Of a DNA stretch of 64,000 nucleotides, positions 9,006-19,600 are shown piece after piece. Every line of letters begins with the position of its first letter. The stretch's first letter is position 1. A program made the translations under genes and the position numbers. Source of the DNA: Marinococcus halotolerans DSM 16375 (GTDB lineage: Bacteria > Bacillota > Bacilli > Bacillales > Marinococcaceae); contig NZ_ATVM01000003.1 in assembly GCF_000420725.1 (NCBI RefSeq), positions 169,188 to 233,187 on the forward strand. Direction: 5' to 3'. Under the pieces are notes generated by a model. The model was not told the DNA's origin, searched no databases, and worked only from the letters and a program-made list of their open reading frames with translations.

Positions 9006-9053
9006 GGGAGAGTCCATATCGAATCCTCTAGGGTCCGTAGGCTCTCCTTTTTT
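9006..9053 (+). terminator. Rho-independent terminator after tsf
   Basis: GGAGAG (9007-9012) pairs with CTCTCC (9042-9047), with further short pairing inside the loop, and is followed by six T residues. Confidence 0.7.
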
Positions 9054-9070
9054 CTGAAAGCAAAACAGGG

Positions 9071-9090
9071 CAGAAGCCGCAGCGCTTCTG
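9071..9090 (+). promoter_or_regulatory. Hairpin upstream of pyrH
   Basis: CAGAAGC-cgcagc-GCTTCTG is a perfect 7-bp stem 14 nt before the pyrH ribosome-binding site, with no T tract after it. Its role is unknown; it could be an mRNA 5' stem. Confidence 0.4.
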
Positions 9091-9116
9091 CGATACATAA
9101 TACAAAGGCGGGGTTC

Positions 9117-9851
9117 ATGACGATGGAGAAATACAATCGCGTTGTGTTGAAGTTGAGCGGAGAGGCATTAGCAGGACAGCAGGGCTACGGTATTGATCCG
9201 GAAGTCATTCAGTCTATTGCTTCTCAAATCGGTGAGATAGTAGAATTGGGAACAGAGGTAGTGATCGTTGTCGGCGGAGGAAACATATGGAGAGGCATGG
9301 CCGGAAGCTCGAAGGGGATGGACCGGGCCACCGCTGACTATATGGGCATGCTCGCCACAGTCATGAATTCGCTTGCGCTCCAGGACAGTCTCGAGGACAT
9401 CGAGATTCCTACAAGAGTGCAGACGTCCATAGAAATGAGACAGGTAGCCGAGCCGTACATCCGCCGGAAGGCCATCCGTCATTTAGAGAAAAAGCGGGTA
9501 GTCATTTTTGCTGCCGGAACGGGGAATCCGTACTTTTCGACTGATACCACTGCGGCGCTGCGGGCAGCAGAAATCGAAGCGGACATTATTTTAATGGCTA
9601 AAAACAAAGTAGACGGGGTATATGACTCAGACCCATCCGCAAATGCGGACGCTAAAAAGTACCAGTCGCTCACTTACCTGGACATTTTAAATCATGATCT
9701 GAAGGTGATGGATTCGACGGCGTCGACGCTTTGTATGGATAACAACATCCCGCTTCTCGTATTTTCGATTATGGAAGAGGGAAACATCAAGAAAGCAGTA
9801 ATGGGAGAAGACATTGGAACAATCATAAGGAGGAACAACGATGGCTCATGA
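9117..9851 (+). CDS. pyrH: UMP kinase
   Basis: PyrH phosphorylates UMP to UDP, the first committed kinase step of pyrimidine nucleotide supply. The product has 244 residues of the amino-acid kinase fold. [10 protein letters not shown] is near the N-terminus, [10 protein letters not shown] at about 56-65, [19 protein letters not shown] near 140 and the [12 protein letters not shown] motif near 162. Start ATG 9117 follows AAAGGCGGGG; ATG 9123 (MEKYN) is a possible alternative. The last 11 nt overlap frr. Confidence 0.97.
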   Translation: MTMEKYNRVVLKLSGEALAGQQGYGIDPEVIQSIASQIGEIVELGTEVVIVVGGGNIWRGMAGSSKGMDRATADYMGMLATVMNSLALQDSLEDIEIPTRVQTSIEMRQVAEPYIRRKAIRHLEKKRVVIFAAGTGNPYFSTDTTAALRAAEIEADIILMAKNKVDGVYDSDPSANADAKKYQSLTYLDILNHDLKVMDSTASTLCMDNNIPLLVFSIMEEGNIKKAVMGEDIGTIIRRNNDGS

Positions 9852-10395
9852 TATGAAAGCAACAGAAGAGAAGATGAAAAAATCTGTGGAGTCTTTAAGC
9901 CGGGAGCTAGCAACCCTGCGGACAGGAAGAGCGAACGCTTCCATGCTCGACCGAGTGGTAGTGGACTACTACGGGGCCGAGGTGCCTCTTCAGCAGCTTG
10001 CGACAATCACAGTGCCGGAAGGGCGCCTGCTTGTTGTGACGCCGTTTGACAAAAGCTCTATTAAAGACGTGGAAAAAGGGATCCAGAAGGCGGAGCTCGG
10101 CCTGAATCCGAGTAATGACGGGGAAGTGATCCGCATTCCGATTCCGGCGATGACGGAAGACCGCCGCAAGGAAATGACCAAGCTGATTAACAAGTACGCC
10201 GAAGAAGCACGGGTCGCCATCCGCAATATCCGCCGCGACGCCAACGACACGCTGAAAAAAGATGAAAAAAATAATGAAATCACCGAAGACGATTTGAAGC
10301 GTGAGCAGGAGCAGGTGCAAAAAGCAACCGACAAATACATCGGCCAGGTGGATCAGGCAGCGGAACAAAAAGAAAAAGAAGTTATGGAAGTTTGA
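9841..10395 (+). CDS. frr: Ribosome recycling factor
   Basis: RRF splits post-termination ribosomes together with EF-G. The product has 184 residues, mostly the three-helix bundle, with [14 protein letters not shown] and [15 protein letters not shown]. The ATG lies inside the 3' end of pyrH, with an AAGGAGG site upstream, so the two genes are likely co-translated. A terminator follows 31 nt after the stop. Confidence 0.98.
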   Translation: MAHDMKATEEKMKKSVESLSRELATLRTGRANASMLDRVVVDYYGAEVPLQQLATITVPEGRLLVVTPFDKSSIKDVEKGIQKAELGLNPSNDGEVIRIPIPAMTEDRRKEMTKLINKYAEEARVAIRNIRRDANDTLKKDEKNNEITEDDLKREQEQVQKATDKYIGQVDQAAEQKEKEVMEV

Positions 10396-10426
10396 TGCGA
10401 ATCGAGTTACAATAGGAACAGACTGG

Positions 10427-10454
10427 AACCCTCTGCACTCAAGAGGGTTTTTTT
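10427..10454 (+). terminator. Rho-independent terminator after frr
   Basis: AACCCTCT-gcactca-AGAGGGTT is an 8-bp perfect stem followed by a run of seven T residues counted from the stem's last two bases. Confidence 0.9.
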
Positions 10455-10521
10455 GTAAGAACAAAACCGGCAGGAGTCTTTTACTTCGCCGGGAAGAAAA
10501 CATAAACAGATATACTGCTTT

Positions 10522-10557
10522 CCGTTCTTCAACAATGCTGAGGCAGGAACGGTTTTT
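10522..10557 (+). terminator. Weak hairpin with T tract upstream of uppS
   Basis: CCGTTC (10522-10527) pairs with GAACGG (10547-10552) and is followed by TTTTT. It may be a weak terminator or attenuator. Its position argues against the in-frame ATG at 10560 as the uppS start. Confidence 0.4.
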
Positions 10558-10622
10558 ATATGGAATTGATTTCACACGCGCCATATAAATTAGACAAAGG
10601 GGAAAAGGCTGGTGCCCTCGTT

Positions 10623-11384
10623 ATGAACGATCGACTATTTAATCAAATAAATCCATGGGCGGAGGCAAACGCCACGGCAGTGAAGGTGAATACGCCTGCC
10701 CATGTGGCTATTATTATGGATGGCAACGGCCGCTGGGCAAAAAAAAGAGGCCTGCCCCGTGTAGCCGGCCACCGCGAAGGTATGAAGGCGATCACGAAGG
10801 TAGTGGAAAAAGCGCACGAGCTCGGTATAAAGTATTTAACACTCTACGCTTTCTCCACCGAAAACTGGAAGCGGCCGAAATCAGAAGTGAATTTTCTTAT
10901 GCAGCTGCCGGAGCGGTTTCTGGCCAAGGAGCTGCCCAAGCTAATGAAAAACAACGTCCAGGTGCGGATGATGGGGGATGCGGATAAGCTTCCGGACCAT
11001 ACGTTGCAGGCCGTGCAGGAAGCTGTGGATGCCACAGCTGAAAACACCGGTATTGTTTTAAACTTTGCCCTTAACTACGGCGGCCGGCATGAGCTGGTCC
11101 ACGTCGTGCAGGAGCTCGCCCGGGACGTGGAAGAGGGGCGGATGAAGGCAGAGGCTATCGATGAAGAACTAATCACCAACCGGCTGTACACAAACCAGAT
11201 CCCGGACCCTGACCTGCTTATTCGCACGAGCGGCGAAATCCGACTGAGTAATTTTATGCTGTGGCAGTTAGCTTATGCGGAATTTTGGTTTACCGAAACG
11301 CTCTGGCCGGATTTTAACGAAGACGGCCTGGCAGAGGCTGTCATAGAATATCAGCAGAGAAAACGCAGGTACGGGGGCGTTTAA
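10623..11384 (+). CDS. uppS: Undecaprenyl diphosphate synthase
   Basis: UppS condenses eight isopentenyl units onto farnesyl diphosphate to make the cis-prenyl carrier for cell-wall synthesis. From ATG 10623 the product has 253 residues, close to the family length. The catalytic Asp33 is in IIMDGNGRWAKKR; TLYAFSTENWKRP and RTSGEIRLSNFMLWQ are also visible. A GGTG site lies 8 nt upstream of this ATG. An in-frame ATG at 10560 would add 21 residues, but it directly follows a hairpin with a T tract. cdsA starts 21 nt downstream. Confidence 0.95.
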   Translation: MNDRLFNQINPWAEANATAVKVNTPAHVAIIMDGNGRWAKKRGLPRVAGHREGMKAITKVVEKAHELGIKYLTLYAFSTENWKRPKSEVNFLMQLPERFLAKELPKLMKNNVQVRMMGDADKLPDHTLQAVQEAVDATAENTGIVLNFALNYGGRHELVHVVQELARDVEEGRMKAEAIDEELITNRLYTNQIPDPDLLIRTSGEIRLSNFMLWQLAYAEFWFTETLWPDFNEDGLAEAVIEYQQRKRRYGGV

Positions 11385-11405
11385 CGACTGAAGGGGAGGT
11401 CTTGT

Positions 11406-12206
11406 ATGGGATTGCGGGCGATTACCGGTCTTATCGGAGCAGTACTCGTCTTGGCGATTGTATTTGTGGGCCGCGAATGGTTTACTCTTTTGATCGCTTT
11501 GCTTGCTTCTGTCGCCATGTTTGAAATAATGCGCATGAAACGGATCCCGCTGCTGTCCTTCCGGGGTTTAATCAGCATGGGCTTTATGTGGATACTGCTT
11601 GTGCCCACAGAATGGCTGGACTTTCCGTTTTTGCAGCATATAACGAAAACAGAGATTTTTTTAACGATGATTCTGGGCCTGCTTGCATTAACAGTAGTTA
11701 CGAAAAATTCATTCACCTTTGATGAAGCAGGGTTTGTCATTTTATCCTCTGTGTACATAGGGTACGGGTTTCACAGCTTGATTATGATCCGCCAGCTGCC
11801 GGATATCGGTCTTGCCGTTGTCATTTTGATTTTATTCTTGATCTGGGCAACTGATTCCGGAGCCTATTTTATCGGGAAAAATTTCGGGCGCCACCGGCCC
11901 TGGCCGGAGATCAGCCCGAAAAAAACCATCGAAGGATTTGTCGGGGGGCTTGTCGCGGCGTTTATTGTCGGCTTCCTCTTCGAGGCGGTATACCCGGTGT
12001 TTGATTCCTACCTGATAATGAGTGCTTTTATCGTGGTGACATCCATCTTCGGCCAGCTCGGGGATCTGGTGGAGTCAGCGCTGAAACGGCACTACGCGGT
12101 TAAGGATTCGGGGAATATCCTTCCTGGTCACGGCGGCATTCTGGACCGGTTCGACAGCCTGATTTTCGTTATGCCCCTGCTTCATTTTTTCTATTTTTTT
12201 GGTTAA
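11406..12206 (+). CDS. cdsA: Phosphatidate cytidylyltransferase
   Basis: CdsA makes CDP-diacylglycerol from phosphatidic acid and CTP in the membrane. The product has 266 residues with about eight hydrophobic helices. The family signature near the C-terminus (about residues 222-250) is present: SALKRHYAVKDSG followed by PGHGGILDRFDS. GGGGAGG precedes the ATG. It follows uppS, and dxr starts 40 nt downstream. Confidence 0.96.
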   Translation: MGLRAITGLIGAVLVLAIVFVGREWFTLLIALLASVAMFEIMRMKRIPLLSFRGLISMGFMWILLVPTEWLDFPFLQHITKTEIFLTMILGLLALTVVTKNSFTFDEAGFVILSSVYIGYGFHSLIMIRQLPDIGLAVVILILFLIWATDSGAYFIGKNFGRHRPWPEISPKKTIEGFVGGLVAAFIVGFLFEAVYPVFDSYLIMSAFIVVTSIFGQLGDLVESALKRHYAVKDSGNILPGHGGILDRFDSLIFVMPLLHFFYFFG

Positions 12207-12246
12207 AACCTCACACGCAGGTTGCCAACCTAAAGGAGTTTAAGCC

Positions 12247-13392
12247 ATGAAACGAATAGCATTGCTTGGGTCCACCGGGTCCATCGGTACACAGACGCTA
12301 GACGTTGTTCGTCTGCATCCGGAACGGTTCCGGATAACGGCGATTGCTGCCGGGAGAAACGTTGACCTGGTGCGAAAGCAGATTGAAGAATTTTCACCTG
12401 AAATTGCGGCTGTCCATACAAAGGAAGATGCCCAAACGCTTCAGGCCGAATACGGCGGGCGGATGCGTATCGTCTGGGGCCACGACGGCCTGATGGAAAT
12501 TGCGGGCAGCCCCTGTGACTTTTTGATGAACGCGGTCAGCGGCAGCATGGGGCTTGAACCGACGCTCCGGGCGATCGAAAACCAGGTGGATATCGGAATT
12601 GCGAATAAAGAAACGCTCGTCACCGCCGGCCACCTTGTGATGGAGAAAGCAAAGGAGCACGGCGTACGCCTGCTGCCGGTGGACAGCGAGCATTCGGCGA
12701 TCGCCCAGTGCCTCGAAGGAAATGAATTAAAGGAAGTGAGCCGCCTGATTTTGACAGCCTCGGGAGGCAGCTTCCGTGACTATTCGCGAAGCGACCTCGA
12801 CGGGGTCACGGTGGAGGATGCCCTGAACCACCCGAACTGGAGCATGGGAGCCAAAATCACGATCGACTCGGCGACGATGATGAACAAAGGCTTTGAAGTG
12901 ATCGAAGCCCACTGGCTGTTTAGCATTCCCTACGACCGTATTGACGTGCTGCTGCATAAGGAAAGCATCATTCATTCGCTCGTGGAATACCAGGATACAA
13001 GCGTGATAGCCCAGCTCGGACTGCCGGACATGCGCGTGCCGATCCAGTACGCGATGACCTATCCGGAGCGGCTTGACTATCCGGCCAAGGAATCGCTGAA
13101 CCTGTGGGAAATAGGCACGCTGCATTTTCAGCCGCCTGATTTTGAACGCTACCGCAGTCTCCGGCTGGCCTACGATGCCGGCAGGGCCGGTGGTTCCATG
13201 GGCACGGTGCTGAACGCTGCCAATGAACAGGCGGTGGCGATGTTTTTAAACAGCCAGTGTGCCTTCCTTGAAATTGAAACCGCTGTGGAAGAGGCGCTTG
13301 TGCGCCACGAGTGGATTGAACATCCGGACCTCGACACGATTTTACGCGTGGACCGGGAAACAAGAGAACACGTGCAGACGCTTTTAACGTGA
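12247..13392 (+). CDS. dxr: 1-deoxy-D-xylulose 5-phosphate reductoisomerase
   Basis: Dxr converts DXP to 2-C-methyl-D-erythritol 4-phosphate in the non-mevalonate isoprenoid pathway that feeds UppS. The product has 381 residues. The NADPH-binding [16 protein letters not shown] motif is at the N-terminus, [11 protein letters not shown] carries metal ligands near residue 145, and [18 protein letters not shown] lies near 200. AAGGAG precedes the ATG. The neighbours cdsA and rasP are the standard Bacillus arrangement. Confidence 0.97.
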   Translation: MKRIALLGSTGSIGTQTLDVVRLHPERFRITAIAAGRNVDLVRKQIEEFSPEIAAVHTKEDAQTLQAEYGGRMRIVWGHDGLMEIAGSPCDFLMNAVSGSMGLEPTLRAIENQVDIGIANKETLVTAGHLVMEKAKEHGVRLLPVDSEHSAIAQCLEGNELKEVSRLILTASGGSFRDYSRSDLDGVTVEDALNHPNWSMGAKITIDSATMMNKGFEVIEAHWLFSIPYDRIDVLLHKESIIHSLVEYQDTSVIAQLGLPDMRVPIQYAMTYPERLDYPAKESLNLWEIGTLHFQPPDFERYRSLRLAYDAGRAGGSMGTVLNAANEQAVAMFLNSQCAFLEIETAVEEALVRHEWIEHPDLDTILRVDRETREHVQTLLT

Positions 13393-13398
13393 CGTTCT

Positions 13399-13427
13399 TT
13401 CACAAACACTCTATAATGGGAAGAAAG
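13399..13427 (+). promoter_or_regulatory. Sigma-A promoter for rasP
   Basis: The -35 TTCACA (13399-13404) and a consensus -10 TATAAT (13422-13427) are separated by 17 nt, in the gap between dxr and rasP. Confidence 0.65.
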
Positions 13428-13452
13428 AGCAAAAGAAGAAGGTGAATAAGCT

Positions 13453-14721
13453 TTGGATACGCTGATAGCGGTAATTGTCATGTTCGGCTTATTGGTGGCC
13501 ATACACGAGTGGGGCCATTTGTATTTTGCCAAAAAAGTCGGCATTTTATGCCGGGAGTTTGCGATTGGCTTCGGACCGAAGATATTTTCGACGAAGCGCA
13601 ATGAAACGGTTTATACCATCCGGCTGCTGCCGCTTGGCGGATACGTGCGAATGGCCGGGGACGATCCGGATCCGGTCAATATTAAACCAGGCTATGAAAT
13701 CGGGCTGACGTTTAATGATGCAGGAAAAGTAAAAGAAATTATCGTAAACAATAAATCCAAGCACCCGGAAGCAAAGGTTGTATCCGTGGAATCCATTGAT
13801 ATGGAGCGCGAGCTTTATATTGAAGCGGTGGAGGACGAGGAAGAGTCGGGGCTGAAGCGGTACGACATTGACCGGACGTGCGACCTGATTGTCGATGAAA
13901 AGCGTGAACAGATTGCGCCGTGGGACCGGCAGTTTGGCTCCAAACGGCCGTGGAAAAAAGCTGTGGCGATTTTTGCCGGTCCGTTCATGAACTTTGTGCT
14001 CGCGTTCGTGCTGTTTGTTATTTACGCTCTGGCTAATGGACTTCCGCAGGATACCCCGGCCATCGGAGGGATTGCCGGCGGGTCACCGCTGAGCGAATCC
14101 GCTTTTGAAGAAGGCGACGTGATCACCTCTGTGGACGGCGAGTCCGTAAATTCATGGAATGAAATGACTGGCGTTGTCCAGGATCGTCCGGGAGAAGAAG
14201 TTCCGGTCACCGCTGAACGCGGCGGGGAAACAATCGAAGATACGGTTACCATCGACGGCGTTCCGGTACAGGAGGGATCGAGCGAGGAAATCGGCCAGAT
14301 CGGCGTTTATGCCGAAACGGAGCGTTCCTTCACGGAAGCACTGCAGTACGGCGGCACCCAGCTGTATGAAGTCTCTACCCTGATTTTCCAGACACTCGGA
14401 ACAATTGTGACCGGGGAATTTTCCCTCGATGACCTTGCAGGTCCGGTAGGGATCTATGACGCTACGGACCAGGTGATTGCAACCGGACTGCTCACCCTGA
14501 TTGCATGGTCTGCCATGATCAGCGTCAATCTCGGGATCGTCAATCTCCTTCCGCTCCCGGCGCTTGATGGAGGACGGCTTTTGTTTATCATTGCCGAAGC
14601 GGTCCGCGGCAAGCCGATCGAACCGCAGAAGGAAGGCATGATTCACCTTCTCGGTTTTGCGCTGCTGCTGCTGCTTATGATTGCAGTGACGTGGAACGAT
14701 ATTAACCGCTTATTCACGTAA
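13453..14721 (+). CDS. rasP: RasP/RseP site-2 intramembrane metalloprotease
   Basis: RasP cleaves membrane substrates such as anti-sigma factors and signal-peptide remnants within the bilayer. The product has 422 residues. The zinc motif HEWGH is in the first membrane helix (about residues 18-22), FAGPFMNFVLAFVLF is in the second, a PDZ domain covers about 205-275, and the NLLPLPALDGGR metal ligand motif lies at about 365-376. The start is TTG 13453 with an AAGGTG site. The extracytoplasmic PDZ segment has many Asp/Glu residues, a few Arg and no Lys, typical of halophiles. Confidence 0.95.
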   Translation: MDTLIAVIVMFGLLVAIHEWGHLYFAKKVGILCREFAIGFGPKIFSTKRNETVYTIRLLPLGGYVRMAGDDPDPVNIKPGYEIGLTFNDAGKVKEIIVNNKSKHPEAKVVSVESIDMERELYIEAVEDEEESGLKRYDIDRTCDLIVDEKREQIAPWDRQFGSKRPWKKAVAIFAGPFMNFVLAFVLFVIYALANGLPQDTPAIGGIAGGSPLSESAFEEGDVITSVDGESVNSWNEMTGVVQDRPGEEVPVTAERGGETIEDTVTIDGVPVQEGSSEEIGQIGVYAETERSFTEALQYGGTQLYEVSTLIFQTLGTIVTGEFSLDDLAGPVGIYDATDQVIATGLLTLIAWSAMISVNLGIVNLLPLPALDGGRLLFIIAEAVRGKPIEPQKEGMIHLLGFALLLLLMIAVTWNDINRLFT

Positions 14722-14726
14722 TAAAA

Positions 14727-14763
14727 AACGGTGACGGAGCCAAAGCCCCGTCACCGTTCTTAT
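14727..14763 (+). terminator. Rho-independent terminator after rasP
   Basis: AACGGTGACGG (14727-14737) pairs with CCGTCACCGTT (14748-14758) and is followed by a short T-rich stretch (CTTAT). Confidence 0.8.
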
Positions 14764-14822
14764 GTTAAAATAACCAAAGAGCTTACAGACGCAGATGTAT
14801 AAGAGAAAGAGGTTGATATAGT

Positions 14823-16535
14823 ATGCGACAACAATTTTTATTCAGTCCCACACTCCGGGATGTGCCGCAGGGAGCGGATATTGCGAGCCACCAGCTGATG
14901 CTCCGGGCCGGTCTGATCCGCCAGAGTGCAGCCGGGGTCTATTCCTACCTTCCGCTCGGCCATAAGGTGCTCCGTAAAATCGAAAGCATCGTCCGCGAGG
15001 AAATGGATGCGGCAAACGGCCAGGAAGTACTGCTCCCAGCCATGCAGCCGGCAGAGGTATGGCAGGCATCGGGCCGCTATGACAATTACGGACCGGCGCT
15101 GATGCGCTTTAAAGACCGCCATCAGCGGGATTTTGTCCTCGGTCCGACGCATGAGGAAAATATTGCCGCTCTCGTAAAGGATGAAATGAATACATACAAA
15201 CGCATGCCTGCGATTTTGTACCAGATTCAGACCAAGTACCGCGACGAAGCGCGGCCGCGCTTTGGGGTGCTTCGCGCGCGCGAATTCATTATGAAGGACG
15301 CGTATTCGTTTGATACGTCCTACGAGGCGCAGAACGAAAGCTACTGGGCGATGTACCGCGCCTATGAGCGGATTTTCAGCCGTCTGGGACTGGACTACCG
15401 GGCAGTGCAGGCCGATGCCGGAGCAATGGGCGGACAGGGTGAAACCCATGAATTCACCGTGCTTTCCGACGTCGGGGAGGATACAATCGTGTATTCCGAC
15501 GAAAGCGATTTTGCAGCCAACATCGAAATAGCTGCTATACCGGATAACGTGTCAAAACCGGAGCCGGTCGCAGAAGAAATGGCCATGGTCGATACGCCGG
15601 AGGAGCGCACGATTGAAGAAGTTGCTGCCAAGCTCGGGATCAAGCGTGAAGAGTGCCTGAAGACCGTCGCATTTGACGCAGACGGCCGCCTGGTGGCTGT
15701 ACTTATGCGCGGCGATCATGATGTCAACGAAGTGAAGGTAGCAAACGCCGTCGGCGCTGAAGTGCTTGAGCCCGCGTCCGCCGAGCGGATTGAAGAGGTG
15801 TTTGGAGCAGAGCCCGGCTTTATCGGTCCTTTCGGTCTGCCTGAAGACGTGGAGGTGCTTGCCGATTACGCGGTCCGCGGTATGGCGGGAGCCGTATGCG
15901 GAGCCAACGAAAACGGCCGGCACTACCAGCACGCGGTGCCGGAAAGGGACTTCCCGGTGAGGCAGTACGCAGATCTGCGTTTCATCCAGGAGGGCGAACC
16001 GTCCCCGGACGGCAAGGGCACGGTCCGTTTCGCCAAGGGTATTGAGGTCGGGCACGTGTTTAAGCTTGGCACGAAATACAGCGAAGCGCTCGGGGCAACG
16101 TTTTTGGATGAAAACGGCAAAGCTCGCCCGATCATTATGGGCAGCTACGGCGTCGGCGTGAGCCGGACGATTGCGGCCGTCATTGAGCAGAACCATGATG
16201 AGAGCGGCATCTGCTGGCCGAAAGCAGCCACCCCGTTTGATCTGCATCTGCTCGTGCTCAATCCGAAGCAGGACGAGCAGCAGCAGCTTGGGGGCGAGCT
16301 GTATGAGAGCCTGCAGAAAAGCGGATGGTCCGTGCTGCTCGATGACCGGAAGGAGCGGCCGGGCGTGAAGTTTAAGGACGCGGATCTCTATGGCCTGCCT
16401 GTGCGTATCTCCTGCGGGAAAAAAGCAGGGGAGCAGATCGTGGAAGTAAAAGCCCGCACAGCTGAAGAAAACGTGGAGGTCGCTGTCAGTGAGCTTCCGC
16501 AGTATTTAGAGAAGCTGTGGGCTGAAATCCATTAA
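14823..16535 (+). CDS. proS: Prolyl-tRNA synthetase (bacterial type, with editing domain)
   Basis: ProS charges tRNA-Pro. The product has 570 residues, a class II synthetase of the long bacterial form. Motif 1 is in the N-terminal 100 residues, motif 2 is RDEARPRFGVLRAREFIMKD at about 140, the INS editing domain spans about 220-400, motif 3 (GSYGVGVSRT) is near 440 and the anticodon-binding domain follows. An AAGAGG site precedes the ATG. No T-box leader is visible in the 59 nt between the rasP terminator and the start. Confidence 0.97.
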   Translation: MRQQFLFSPTLRDVPQGADIASHQLMLRAGLIRQSAAGVYSYLPLGHKVLRKIESIVREEMDAANGQEVLLPAMQPAEVWQASGRYDNYGPALMRFKDRHQRDFVLGPTHEENIAALVKDEMNTYKRMPAILYQIQTKYRDEARPRFGVLRAREFIMKDAYSFDTSYEAQNESYWAMYRAYERIFSRLGLDYRAVQADAGAMGGQGETHEFTVLSDVGEDTIVYSDESDFAANIEIAAIPDNVSKPEPVAEEMAMVDTPEERTIEEVAAKLGIKREECLKTVAFDADGRLVAVLMRGDHDVNEVKVANAVGAEVLEPASAERIEEVFGAEPGFIGPFGLPEDVEVLADYAVRGMAGAVCGANENGRHYQHAVPERDFPVRQYADLRFIQEGEPSPDGKGTVRFAKGIEVGHVFKLGTKYSEALGATFLDENGKARPIIMGSYGVGVSRTIAAVIEQNHDESGICWPKAATPFDLHLLVLNPKQDEQQQLGGELYESLQKSGWSVLLDDRKERPGVKFKDADLYGLPVRISCGKKAGEQIVEVKARTAEENVEVAVSELPQYLEKLWAEIH

Positions 16536-16571
16536 CCCTTTCTGGTGTCTCCAGGAGGGGTTTCCCTCTTC
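16534..16571 (+). terminator. Terminator hairpin overlapping the proS stop
   Basis: AACCCTTTCTGG pairs with CCAGGAGGGGTT (16534-16562; 12 bp with two G-T pairs) around a TGTCT loop and is followed by TCCCTCTT. The T tract is interrupted, so termination may be partial. Confidence 0.6.
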
Positions 16572-16642
16572 CCTGAGCCTGCCGAAAAAGAATTTTTTTG
16601 ATAAAATGAATGATAAAAGAACGAAGAAGTGAGGCGAGAAAC

Positions 16643-19600
16643 GTGCAGACCGACCGTCACATCCAGCAGGAACGTTTTGAGTTGCTACTTGAACAGATTG
16701 GCATGCCGGAAGAAGAAACCAACCGTTATTTTACCGAAGGCCGCCTCGAAAAGCTTGTTATTCATAAAGAACAGAAGCAGTGGCATTTTCACCTGACGCT
16801 TGCAGCGCCGCTGCCGTTTACAGTCTACGCGCTGCTGAAGGAAAAGCTGCAGTCCGCGTTTGAAAGCATTGCTGACATTGATTTTACGCTTCATTACGAA
16901 GAAGGCACGACCGTGCCGGTGGACGCCATCCCGGACTACTGGCCGCTGATTATGCAGAAGCTTGAAAGCTATGATCCCCACCTGCGTATGAGGCTGAACG
17001 GGGGATCGCCTTTTTTACGGGAGGGCGAGCTGATTTTCCCGTGTAAAAGCGATATTGAAATGAATTCGCTCGGGCCAAAGCTGCAGCAGGCAATGAACGA
17101 TGTGCTGCCGCTGTTCGGGCTGCCGGCTGCCACGTTTACGATGGAAGCCAAAACGAGCGACGAAGAAAAGGAACAGTTCGAAGAAAAGAAAAAGCAGGAA
17201 GAGCACTCCAAAGTGATTGAAGCGATGATGGAGCGAAAGAAAAAGGAATCCGAAGCCGATTCCAAGCGTGCGTCCCAGTCGATTCAGATCGGCTACCCGA
17301 TCAAGGACGAAGCAGTGCCGCTGAAGGATATCCGTGAGGAAGAGCGCCGCATTACAGTGGAGGGCTACATTTTCGAAGCGGAAACGAAAGAGCTCCGCAG
17401 CGGCCGGACGCTGTTAACGTTTAAAATTACCGACTATACCGATTCGATAATGATCAAAATGTTCTCCAAGGATAAAGAACAGGTGCCGCTGCTTGAAGCC
17501 GTGCAAAAAGGCATCTGGGTAAAAGCCCGGGGCGGTGTGCAGGACGATACGTTCGTCCGGGACCTGGTTATGATCGCCAACGACGTGATCCAGGTGCAGG
17601 GAGCGTCCAAAACCGATGACGCCGAAGAAAAGCGCGTCGAGCTGCACGCGCACACGAATATGAGTCAGATGGATGCAACCGTTTCTGCCGGGGAATACGT
17701 GGCCCGTGCAGCCGAATGGGGCCATCCGGCGGTCACTATCACAGACCACGGTGTTGTCCAGTCGTTTCCGGAAGCCTACAATGCCGGCAAAAAGCACGAC
17801 ATTAAAGTGCTGTACGGCATGGAGGCGAACCTTGTGGATGACGGCGTTCCGATCGCATACAACGAGGCGGACGTGGATCTTGAAACAGGAACCTATGTCG
17901 TTTTTGACGTGGAGACAACCGGCCTGTCGGTCGTGTACGACTCCATCATCGAGCTCGCAGCGGTGAAGGTAAAAGACGGCGAGATAATTGACCGGTTTGA
18001 ACGCTTTTCAAACCCGCATGAAAAACTGACCGACACCATTATTAACCTGACCGGCATCACGGATGACATGCTCGTCGATGCGCCGGAAATTGAGCCGGTG
18101 CTTGAAGACTTCTACGCCTTTTCCAAAGACTCGGTGCTTGTCGCCCATAACGCAAGCTTTGACATGGGCTTTCTCCGGGAGGGCTATAAAAAAATCGGTA
18201 AAACGGCAGACATGCCGGTAATTGATACGCTCGAATTCGGCCGCTTTTTGTATCCGAATTTAAAAAACCACCGGCTGAATACGCTCTGTAAAACGTTTGA
18301 TATTGAACTCGTGAGCCATCACCGGGCAATTTACGATGCGGAAGCGACCGGATACCTGCTGTGGAAAATGATGAAGGATGCGCTCGCCCAGGACATTACG
18401 AACCATAAACAGCTCAATGACAACATGGGCCAGTCCGGCTTTCACCGCCTGCGTCCGTCACACTGCACGCTGATCGCCCAGACGCAGGAAGGGCTGAAAA
18501 ACCTTTATCACCTCGTCACGCTTTCTCATCTGGAATATTTTTTCCGGACACCGAGAATTCCGCGTTCGAAGCTGCAGAAGTACCGCGAAGGCATACTCGT
18601 CGGCTCGGCGTGTGACAAGGGCGAAGTATTTGAAACGATGATGCAGAAGTCGGAGGACGAAGCGAAAAAAGCCGCTGAATTTTACGACTACCTCGAGGTG
18701 CAGCCGCCGGAAAACTACGCGCACCTTGTGGAAAAAGAGCTTCTGAAAAGCTACGATGACGTTAAGGATGTGATTCAGAAAATCATCCGTACCGGGGACG
18801 AACTGAACCTGCCGGTCGTTGCTACCGGTAATGCCCACTACATGGATGAGCACGACTACAGCTACCGGCAGATTCTGATTGCGTCGCAGGGCGGGGCGAA
18901 TCCGCTGAACAACCAGACGCTTCCGCAGGTGCACTTTCGAACCACCGGGGAAATGCTCTCCTGCTTCGATTTTCTGGACGACCGCACCGCAGAAAAGATT
19001 GTGGTGGAAAACACCCAGGCGATCGCAGATCAGGTGGAAACGATTCATCCGGTGCCAAGCGACCTGTATACGCCAAACATCGAAGGCTCGGATAAAGAAA
19101 TACGGGAAATGTGCTACCGCCGGGCGGAGAGCATTTACGGCTCGCCCATACCGGAGCTCGTGAAAACCAGGCTCGATAAAGAGCTCGACAGCATTATCGG
19201 CAACGGCTTTGACGTTATCTATCTGATTTCGCAGAAGCTCGTGAAAAAATCCCTCGAGGACGGCTATCTTGTCGGCTCCCGGGGCTCGGTCGGCTCGTCA
19301 TTTGTTGCCACGATGACAGAAATTACCGAGGTGAATCCGCTGCCGCCGCATTACGTTTGTCCGGAATGCAAGCAGTCGACGTTTTTTGATGACGGCTCGG
19401 TCGGCTCCGGCTTTGACCTCCCGGACAAGCTGTGCGACAGCTGCGGTGTGGACATGATTAAAGACGGCCACGATATCCCGTTTGAAACGTTTCTCGGATT
19501 TAAAGGCGATAAAGTACCCGATATTGACCTGAACTTCTCCGGCGACTACCAGCCGCGGGCCCACAATTACACGAAAGAACTGTTCGGCGAGGAAAAAGTG

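Noticed and set aside
14764..14822. Possible T-box riboswitch before proS
   Set aside because: Only 59 nt separate the rasP terminator from proS; there is no T-box sequence or room for the structure.
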